Shown here: in pieces, positions 27,061 through 35,000 of the stretch
Layout of the letters: every line of letters starts with the position of its first letter
Numbering within the stretch: position 1 is the first letter of the stretch
NCBI GenBank assembly: GCA_020250445.1
Contig: JADCEF010000081.1
Coordinates: 1 to 35,000 of the forward strand
From: Rhodobacter sp.
Lineage (GTDB): Bacteria > Pseudomonadota > Alphaproteobacteria > Rhodobacterales > Rhodobacteraceae
Direction: 5' to 3'
Length of the DNA stretch: 35,000 bases
Made by a program: the position numbers and the translations under genes
The notes under the pieces: generated by a model
What the model saw: the letters and a program-made list of their open reading frames with translations, nothing else
Database searches by the model: none
What the model was told of the DNA's origin: nothing

Positions 27061-27794
27061 GGGAGTTTCGTGGCAAGCGCTACTGGCTGGTCGGTGCCAG
27101 CGAGGGGCTGGGGCGCGCCCTGGCCGAACGGCTGAGCGCCGCCGGGGCCGAGGTGATCCTGTCCGCCCGCAGCGCAGACCGGCTGGCCGAGGTGGCAGCG
27201 ACCCTTGCGGGGCCTTCAATGACCTTGCCGGTGGATGTCGCCGATACCGCATCCGTCCGCAGGGCCGCCGATGCGGCGGGGCAGATCGATGGCGTCGTCT
27301 TTCTGGCCGGCCTCTATTGGCCGATGGCCGCCCAGGGCTGGAACGCCGATCAGGTTGAAACCATGTGCGATGTGAATTTCACCGGCTGTGCCCGGGTCAT
27401 CGGGGCAGCCCTGCCCGCCATGGTGGCGCGCGGGACGGGGCATGTGGTGATCACCGGCAGTCTTTCGGGCTTTCGCGGTCTGCCCGGTGCCATCGGCTAT
27501 GGCGCAAGCAAGGCCGGTGTCATGGCACTGGCGGAATCCATGCAGGCCGATCTGCGCGGCAGCGGCATTGTGGTTCAGGTGGCGAACCCCGGCTTCATCC
27601 GCACCCGGCTGACCGACAAGAACAGCTTCACGATGCCCTTCCTGATGGAACCCGCCGAAGCGGCCGATCACATGTTCCGCCACATGCAGACAGACCGCTT
27701 CAAGGTCAGCTTCCCGACGGTCTTTTCATGGCTGTTCCGCCTGTCGCAGTTTCTGCCGGACTGGGCTTATTACCGGATCTTCGCACCGAAGTGA
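27057..27794 (+). CDS. Short-chain dehydrogenase/reductase, last gene of RpoE operon
   Basis: The 245-aa classical SDR has the cofactor motif GASEGLGRALA (13-23), and the catalytic set Ser135 (VITGSLSG), Tyr148 and Lys152 in YGASK. The following PGFIRT segment is typical too. The cofactor is likely NADPH, given the Ser-Arg at 36-38 after the second strand. Substrate is unknown; operon context suggests a fatty-acid or lipid-derived carbonyl. The ATG overlaps the DUF3833 stop (ATGA). A 68-bp gap without a clear terminator separates it from the convergent flavin monooxygenase gene. Confidence 0.88.
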   Translation: MREFRGKRYWLVGASEGLGRALAERLSAAGAEVILSARSADRLAEVAATLAGPSMTLPVDVADTASVRRAADAAGQIDGVVFLAGLYWPMAAQGWNADQVETMCDVNFTGCARVIGAALPAMVARGTGHVVITGSLSGFRGLPGAIGYGASKAGVMALAESMQADLRGSGIVVQVANPGFIRTRLTDKNSFTMPFLMEPAEAADHMFRHMQTDRFKVSFPTVFSWLFRLSQFLPDWAYYRIFAPK

Positions 27795-27862
27795 CGGCAG
27801 GACGGGTCGCTGCCCGGCGCTTGTCGGGGCAAGGTTCTGACGGGCGTGGGGCGGTATTGGTG

Positions 27863-29089
27863 TCAGCGCCGCGCGGCGATATGCTGCGCCAGGTAATCCG
27901 CATCATGCCAGACCCCCCAGATGAAGGGCGAGGCGCGCCGCGACAGCCAGGGCAGGCCCAGAAAATACATCCCCGGCACATCGGTTACGCCGCGCCGATG
28001 CGCGGGGCGCCCCTTTTCGTCAAGGGCATCCACCTTCAGCCAGCCGTAATCCAGCCCATACCCCGTGGCCCAGATGATGGCGCTGATCCCGGCACCGGCC
28101 AGGGACAGGGACAGGATCGGGTTGCTCACGCAGTCCGGATCGGGGCCGATCAGGTGCGCGTCCGGGTCCGGCGGAAGATCCAGCCCGTTTCGGGCAACAA
28201 AGGCATCGGCTTCCCTCAGCACGGTCAGGTAATTCGCATCCCCCCTGGCGATGTTCTGCGCCAGATCGGGCGCGAAATGCAGCACCCCGTCGGAAAAGCG
28301 GCCCGCGCGGCCCAGCAACGTCATGCCCCGCGCCGCAAACCGGCGAAAATCCACCACATCCCCGCCATTTGCGCCGCTGACGGCAATGGTCACATGTTCC
28401 GTGCCCGGTGCGCGGGCCTTTGCATCCCAATAGCCCAGCGCCCCCAGCCACCAGACGAAATCCTTGCCGCGATAGCGCCGCGGCGGGCGGTCATGCGGGC
28501 CGACGGACAGATACACGCGCTTGCCTGCCCGCAGCAGCTCGTCCGCGATCTGCGATCCCGAAGAACCAGCCCCCACGACCAGCACCGCACCATCCGGAAG
28601 CTGGCCGGGGTTGCGATAGGCCGCAGAATGCATCTGCACCAGCCCTGCCGACGGCGGCACCACATCGGGCAGGATCGGGCGCTGGAAGGGCCCCGTCGCA
28701 ACAACCACGTTGGCCGCCTTGATCCGCCCCTGCGGGGTTTCCGCGACAAAACCGGTGCCGCCTGCGCTTTGTGCCAGGCCAAGCACCTCGACACCTTCCC
28801 GGATCGGGGCGTTGATCTGGCGCGCATAGGTGACGAAATAGTCGACAATCGCTTCCCTGGGGGCGAAGCTGTCGGGGTCGATGCCCGCGAATTCCAGTCC
28901 GGGGAACCGGTCATGCCATGCCGGACCGTTTGCAACCAGCGAATCCCAGCGTTCCGTCCGCCAGCGTTCGGCAATCCGGTGCCGTTCGACGACCACATGC
29001 GGCAGGCCCCGTCTGCCCAGATGTTCGCTCATCGCGACACCGGCCTGCCCCCCGCCGATGACCAGCGTTTCAACCTGTTCGACCGTCAT
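27863..29089 (-). CDS. Flavin-containing monooxygenase-like protein (CzcO-type)
   Basis: The 408-aa protein has two dinucleotide-binding motifs: GGGQAG for FAD (12-17) and GAGSSGSQ for NADPH (173-180), with VVVATGPFQRP between them and IIWATGYGLDYGWL near the C-terminus. It therefore belongs to the group that includes flavin monooxygenases, YUCCA-like and CzcO-like oxidoreductases, which oxygenate N- or S-containing or carbonyl substrates. No strict Baeyer-Villiger fingerprint is seen. The gene is convergent with the RpoE operon and may be unrelated to it; its own promoter should lie in 29090-29330. Confidence 0.85.
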   Translation of the reverse strand: MTVEQVETLVIGGGQAGVAMSEHLGRRGLPHVVVERHRIAERWRTERWDSLVANGPAWHDRFPGLEFAGIDPDSFAPREAIVDYFVTYARQINAPIREGVEVLGLAQSAGGTGFVAETPQGRIKAANVVVATGPFQRPILPDVVPPSAGLVQMHSAAYRNPGQLPDGAVLVVGAGSSGSQIADELLRAGKRVYLSVGPHDRPPRRYRGKDFVWWLGALGYWDAKARAPGTEHVTIAVSGANGGDVVDFRRFAARGMTLLGRAGRFSDGVLHFAPDLAQNIARGDANYLTVLREADAFVARNGLDLPPDPDAHLIGPDPDCVSNPILSLSLAGAGISAIIWATGYGLDYGWLKVDALDEKGRPAHRRGVTDVPGMYFLGLPWLSRRASPFIWGVWHDADYLAQHIAARR

Positions 29090-29330
29090 GGCGCGATCCT
29101 TTCAGAGCCGTGCGGCACGGCGGCCAGGGGGCCTGGGCACGTTCACCCGCCTTCCGAAGCTGCCGGTGCGCAGAGCCATCTATCCATCTCTGCCCAGATC
29201 AGACAACGGCCAAGCAGGCAACAGCCGCACATGAACCGAAGGATCGCAGCACCTTGCCGGGGTCTGTGTCTTTTGTGCCGGGCTGCGGGCGGCGTTTCCA
29301 CCCGCCGCTGACCCGTGCTAGGTGTGATGC

Positions 29331-30587
29331 ATGCCTGCGCTGTGCCGCGACTGTCTGACCCGGTTTTCCGGCGGCCCCCGCTGCCCGGCCTGCCGCAGCC
29401 CGCGTCTTGTTGCCCATGCGGAACTTGAGACACTGGCGATTGCCCATGTGGATTGCGATGCCTTCTACGCCAGTGTCGAAAAGCGCGACAATCCGGCCCT
29501 GCGCGACCGGCCGGTCATCGTGGGGGGCGGGACGCGGGGCGTGGTCTCGACCTGCTGCTACATAGCGCGGATCAGCGGCGTACGCTCTGCCATGCCGATG
29601 TTCCAGGCGTTAAGGCTGTGCCCGCAGGCGGTGGTCGTGAAACCCCGCATGTCCGTTTACGCCGAGGTTTCGCGCCAGATCCGTGCCCTGATGGAACGGC
29701 TGACACCCGCCATCGAACCCCTGTCGCTGGACGAGGCTTTTCTGGACCTGACCGGCACAGAGCGCCTGCATGGCGCGCCCCCCGCCGTCTTGCTGGCACG
29801 ACTGGTCAGACAAATGGAAGAGGGCTTGGGCATAACAGGGTCCGTCGGCCTGTCGCACAACAAGTTCCTGGCAAAGATTGCGTCAGACCTCGACAAGCCG
29901 CGCGGCTTTTCGGTGATCGGACGGGGGGATACAGCCGAATTCCTGCGCCCGAAGCCGGTCCGGATCATCTGGGGCGTGGGCGAGGCGGGGCAGGCGGCGC
30001 TGGCCGCCGCAGGCATTCGCACCATTGCCGATCTGCTGCGCTGGGACAGGCGCGATTTGCAGGCGCGCTTCGGCAGCATGGGCGACCGTCTGTTCCATCT
30101 GGCGAGGGGTGAGGATACCCGCCCGGTCAAGCGGGATGAGCGGATGAAGTCGATCTCTGCCGAAACCACATTTGACGAAGACACCTCTGACCCCGGCGTT
30201 CTGGACGGCCATCTGTGGCGGCTGGCAGAACGGGTGTCGGACCGGGCCAAGGCCAAGGACCTTGCCGGGCGCACCATCACGCTGAAGCTGAAGCGGGCCG
30301 ATTTCCGCATCGTCACGCGCCGCCACAGCCTGCCCGACCCCACGCATACCGCCGACCGGCTGTACCGCGAGGCCCGCGCGCTGCACGATGCGGCGCGCGA
30401 CCCCGGCCCGTTCCGCCTGATCGGCGTCGGCCTTTCGGACCTGACGGCGGCAGGGGATGCCGACCGCATGTCAGACCTGCTTGACCCGCAGGCAGCCACC
30501 CGCCGCGCCGCCGAACGCGCCACCGATGCCATACGCGCCCGATTTGGCAAGGATGCCATCATCAAGGGGCGGGCGTTGAAAGAATAG
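29331..30587 (+). CDS. dinB: DNA polymerase IV (DinB) with N-terminal zinc ribbon
   Basis: The 418-aa Y-family translesion polymerase has catalytic Asp41 and Asp43 in AHVDCDAFYASVE, and Asp134/Glu135 in SLDEAFLD, the putative steric gate being Tyr46. The palm, finger, thumb and little-finger domains follow in normal order. The first 22 residues add a CxxC...CxxC pair (Cys5, Cys8, Cys18, Cys21), absent from E. coli DinB but known from many alphaproteobacterial members, probably a zinc ribbon for partner or DNA contact. The upstream 241 bp show no full alphaproteobacterial LexA site (GTTC-N7-GTTC). It is the last housekeeping gene before the accessory stretch. Confidence 0.93.
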   Translation: MPALCRDCLTRFSGGPRCPACRSPRLVAHAELETLAIAHVDCDAFYASVEKRDNPALRDRPVIVGGGTRGVVSTCCYIARISGVRSAMPMFQALRLCPQAVVVKPRMSVYAEVSRQIRALMERLTPAIEPLSLDEAFLDLTGTERLHGAPPAVLLARLVRQMEEGLGITGSVGLSHNKFLAKIASDLDKPRGFSVIGRGDTAEFLRPKPVRIIWGVGEAGQAALAAAGIRTIADLLRWDRRDLQARFGSMGDRLFHLARGEDTRPVKRDERMKSISAETTFDEDTSDPGVLDGHLWRLAERVSDRAKAKDLAGRTITLKLKRADFRIVTRRHSLPDPTHTADRLYREARALHDAARDPGPFRLIGVGLSDLTAAGDADRMSDLLDPQAATRRAAERATDAIRARFGKDAIIKGRALKE

Positions 30588-30630
30588 TTTGATGTGAAGC
30601 CGTCCCGGCCAACATGGGAACGAACGATCC

Positions 30631-30644
30631 TTCCTTGCAAGGAA
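30631..30644. promoter_or_regulatory. 14-bp perfect palindrome before orphan gene
   Basis: TTCCTTGCAAGGAA is a perfect inverted repeat 23-56 bp upstream of the possible starts of the next gene. It overlaps a possible -35 (TTGCAA, 30635-30640) that pairs with TAATGT (30658-30663) at 17 bp. It is a candidate operator; no regulator is encoded beside it. Confidence 0.4.
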
Positions 30645-30699
30645 TGCCTCTCCCTGCTAATGTTTAATGTATGTGGAACTTCTTGGAGTGTTCGAAGAA

Positions 30700-31137
30700 A
30701 TGTATCGTCACTGCGTTGAGGTCGGCGCAAACGTAAACAGGGACTACGTCATGGCAAGAATTGAAGAAGCTGCCCGGAATCAGAAGAACGATAACTTTAT
30801 TGAACGGCAGAAAAGAAAATATCTTTCGACGGACCTACTTGATGAAATAGATTGGAAGACCGCTCAAAAATCGAAAGCGACTGGCTTAGTGAGTGTGGGA
30901 AAAAATATAAAAGGACACGTCGTTGTCGAGATCAATCAAAGTGGAAGGCTTCAGGTAGTAGTATATTTTGATGACAGAAACAAGTGGGTTCTGGGTGTCA
31001 TGATGTTTATGGCTATATTTCCCCCATTTTGGTTCTTTTGGTTGCTGATTGCGGTTCTGCATTTTGGAACAAAACACCGCTGCAAGTATGAAGCGAGACG
31101 TTTGGCAAATACCCTAGGGGCGCTCAAGACGTCTTGA
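30700..31137 (+). CDS. Orphan membrane protein, AT-richer than surroundings
   Basis: No family is recognised. The 145-aa product (ATG at 30700, GGAG at 30685; a start at 30667 would add 11 residues but lacks a ribosome site) has a soluble, charged N-terminal part and one long hydrophobic segment near residues 96-122, rich in Phe, Trp and Met, followed by a basic tail. Its base composition and codon use (AAA, AAT, TTT, ATA common) differ sharply from the GC-rich neighbours, pointing to recent transfer. It stands alone between dinB and an IS element. Small single-pass proteins of this kind occur among phage, toxin or defence genes, but nothing here assigns it to one. Confidence 0.6.
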   Translation: MYRHCVEVGANVNRDYVMARIEEAARNQKNDNFIERQKRKYLSTDLLDEIDWKTAQKSKATGLVSVGKNIKGHVVVEINQSGRLQVVVYFDDRNKWVLGVMMFMAIFPPFWFFWLLIAVLHFGTKHRCKYEARRLANTLGALKTS

Positions 31138-31184
31138 TTGATTCGGCAGCTGTTCTCGGAATATGAGTCATTTGAAAGTGATTA

Positions 31185-32048
31185 GGGTCCAGACTCATTG
31201 ATTGTCAAAGCCAGAACAAGACGGTTGCAGCCAGTGCGACGGCGGAGAGGAAGGTCTTCGCACATCTGTCGTAGCGGGTAGCGACGCGGCGCCAGTCCTT
31301 GAGCCTGCCGAACATGATCTCGATGCGATTACGCCGTTTATAGCGGCGCTTGTCGTAGCGGACGGCCTTGCCGCGAGACTTCCGGCCTGGGATGCAGGGC
31401 TTTATCCCCTTGTCTTTCAATGCTTCCCTGAACCAGTCGGCATCGTAGCCCCGGTCAGCAATCAGCCATTCGGCACCGGGCAGGCTGCCCAGCAGGGCGG
31501 CGGCGCCGGTGTAGTCGCTGACTTGGCCCGCCGTCATGAAGAACTTCAGGGGCCGTCCCTTGGCATCGGTCACGGCATGCAGCTTTGTGTTCAGCCCGCC
31601 CTTTGTGCGCCCGATCAGACGCCCGCGTTGATCGTCGGGCCCCCCTTTTTCGCCCGCAGGCTTGAGGCCGTGCGGTGCGCCTTCAGGTAGGTCGCGTCGA
31701 TCATGACGACCTTCTCCTCGCAGCCTTCGGAGGCCAATCCCTCCATCATTCGGGCGAAGACCCCCATATCGCCCCATCGCTTCCAGCGGTTGTAGAGGGT
31801 CTTCGGCGGTCCATACTCCCTGGGCGCGTCGCACCATCTTAACCCATTGCGGTTGATGAAGATTATGCCACTCAGCACGCGCCGGTCATCGACCCGCGGC
31901 TTGCCATGGCTCTTTGGAAAGAACGGTTTCAACCGCTCCATCTGCTCGTCGGTCAGCCAGAAAAGGTTGCTCATGATCACCCCCGTCCGTTCGGGAGATT
32001 GAATCACGCAAGCCGAGCGGCCTCAAGCAGATCAATGGGTCCTGAGCC
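31185..32048 (-). mobile_element. Complete IS5-family (IS427-like) insertion sequence
   Basis: The 864-bp element ends in imperfect inverted repeats: GGGTCCAGACTCATTGAT at 31185-31202, and GGCTCAGGACCCATTGAT as reverse complement of 32031-32048. A TA flanks each end (31183-31184 and 32049-32050), the likely target duplication. One transposase in two overlapping frames fills the element. Size, ends, duplication and frameshift fit the IS427 group. Both ends and the coding region appear intact, so it may still be active. Confidence 0.85.
31205..31974 (-). CDS. IS5-family transposase made by -1 frameshift
   Basis: OrfA starts at 31974 (MSNLFWLTDEQMERLKPFFP) and stops near 31615; orfB carries on in the -1 frame to 31205. 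The shift site is the AAAAAG run with six Gs (about 31640-31650 on the plus strand), giving a 256-aa DDE transposase. The catalytic Asp is in MIDATYLKAHRTA (orfA); the second Asp in LIADRGYDADWF and the Glu in RNRIEIMFGRLKDWRR (orfB). The C-terminal RVATRYDRCAKTF is also typical. A one-base double read makes the total length an exact multiple of three, consistent with a programmed -1 shift rather than decay. Confidence 0.87.
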
Positions 32049-32050
32049 TA

Positions 32051-32257
32051 GGAACAGACCGTCCGGGCTTGAGATTGCGCCGACAATGCCGGCTCGGCTC
32101 CGGCACTTCAAATCCCGACCATCGCCAGTGAACACCATCGGCACCTTTTGCGCCATCGCCTCGGGTCGCTCGCCCATCCTAACGATCACGCTTCCGAACT
32201 TCGCGTCGCAGTTTGCCGGGTTTTGTTGACCTATTGTTGACCTGGGATTTGAGACGC
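32051..32257. other. Intergenic stretch between IS and rRNA operon, possibly holding an interrupted frame
   Basis: On the minus strand a frame runs from GTG at 32189 into the IS. Removing the IS and one TA joins it to ATCACTTTCAAATGA, giving an uninterrupted short product of about 51 codons; no family is recognised. The sequence also holds an imperfect tandem repeat TTGTTGACCTA / TTGTTGACCTG (32224-32245). No other gene is supported. Confidence 0.4.
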
Positions 32258-32282
32258 AAAAAGCCGCCCGGGAGGGCGGCTC
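32258..32282 (-). terminator. Terminator of the rRNA operon
   Basis: On the minus strand a GAGCCGCCC / GGGCGGC stem with a short TCCC loop is followed by TTTTT, 29 bp beyond the end of the initiator tRNA gene. It is a well-formed intrinsic terminator and fixes the operon's 3' end. Confidence 0.9.
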
Positions 32283-32310
32283 TTAAGCTTTTGATCTGTA
32301 TAGTAAAAAC

Positions 32311-32387
<77 letters not shown>

Positions 32388-32448
32388 CCGGGTGTCCGGG
32401 GGTTTTGAGGGGGTACAGGGAGATGGATTTTGGGGGTATCTTGTTAGG

Positions 32449-32563
32449 TTTGGCGGTGACCTGCTCTCCCGCGTCTTGAGACGCAGTACCATTGGCGCGA
32501 CGGCACTTAACTGCCGAGTTCGGGAAGGGATCGGGTGTTTTGCTCGTGCTATGACCACCAAAC
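32449..32563 (-). rRNA. 5S ribosomal RNA
   Basis: On the minus strand the RNA begins TTTGGTGGTCATAGCACGAG and ends GGTCACCGCCAAACC, about 115 nt, with the conserved ACCCGATCCCTTCCCGAACTC-type core and TTAAGTGCCG. The two ends pair as helix I. Boundaries were set by end pairing and are good to a few bases. It lies between 23S and the initiator tRNA. Confidence 0.94.
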
Positions 32564-32666
32564 CGAAGAAGAAACCCCAACATCAGGCGCCGGTCGTGGC
32601 GCATTGTCCTTGTCTGGCTGCTTCTTGCTGTCCTGGAACGGGCTTTGGCCTTTGGCCTTGCCGTTA

Positions 32667-35000
<2,334 letters not shown>

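Noticed and set aside
27365-29311. 648-codon open frame opposite the flavin monooxygenase
   Set aside because: The minus-strand frame has two dinucleotide-binding motifs; the plus-strand frame has none.
29090-29330. LexA (SOS) site upstream of dinB
   Set aside because: Only GTTC-N7-TTCC at about 29144 was found, which fails the GTTC-N7-GTTC pattern of Alphaproteobacteria.

Overview
The window is a GC-rich chromosomal segment of an alphaproteobacterium, almost certainly a member of the Rhodobacteraceae (Rhodobacter/Paracoccus-like). This rests on the gene order ubiE-ubiB / mutM / enoyl-CoA hydratase / rpsT / dnaA / dnaN / recF / gyrB, on a RpoE-ChrR pair whose zinc and cupin ligands match Rhodobacter sphaeroides ChrR, and on rRNA of alphaproteobacterial type. 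No 16S gene is present, so the species cannot be named. Most of the window is dense housekeeping DNA with many ATGA stop/start overlaps.

Layout: 1-397 is a repeat-bearing intergenic stretch. 398-2674 holds ubiE-ubiB on the minus strand (ubiquinone synthesis). 2829-4887 holds mutM, an enoyl-CoA hydratase and rpsT, closed by a clear terminator. 4946-5462 is the dnaA upstream region with near-consensus DnaA boxes. 5463-12393 is the replication cluster dnaA, dnaN, recF, a LysE-type exporter and gyrB. 12496-14201 holds a DDAH/arginine-deiminase-like enzyme facing gph. 14303-17540 holds glmU, an AlkD-like protein and moaA. 17942-21449 is an overlapping mutL-rmuC-hutD run.

21743-27794 is the most distinctive biological unit. 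The ECF sigma factor RpoE and its zinc anti-sigma factor ChrR (minus strand) lie opposite a five-gene operon on the plus strand: FAD-dependent oxidoreductase, DUF1365, GPH-type transporter, DUF3833 and a short-chain dehydrogenase. Both sides carry the same promoter pattern, TGATCC-N16-CGTA, so RpoE probably drives itself and the operon. By analogy with R. sphaeroides this is the singlet-oxygen response, with enzymes that modify membrane fatty acids. A flavin monooxygenase and a zinc-ribbon DinB polymerase follow.

30588-32250 is accessory DNA: an AT-richer orphan membrane-protein gene and a complete IS5-family (IS427-like) element with inverted repeats, a TA duplication and a -1 frameshift transposase. 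The window closes with the 3' part of an rRNA operon on the minus strand (23S, 5S, initiator tRNA-Met, terminator).

The least expected non-coding signal is an intergenic repeat that begins directly after stop codons with CAGGGT. Between hutD and chrR it forms a 293-bp unit with imperfect terminal inverted repeats. Related blocks lie after ubiB and upstream of mutL. A second, GC-hairpin type repeat lies between dnaN and recF and, inverted, before moaA.
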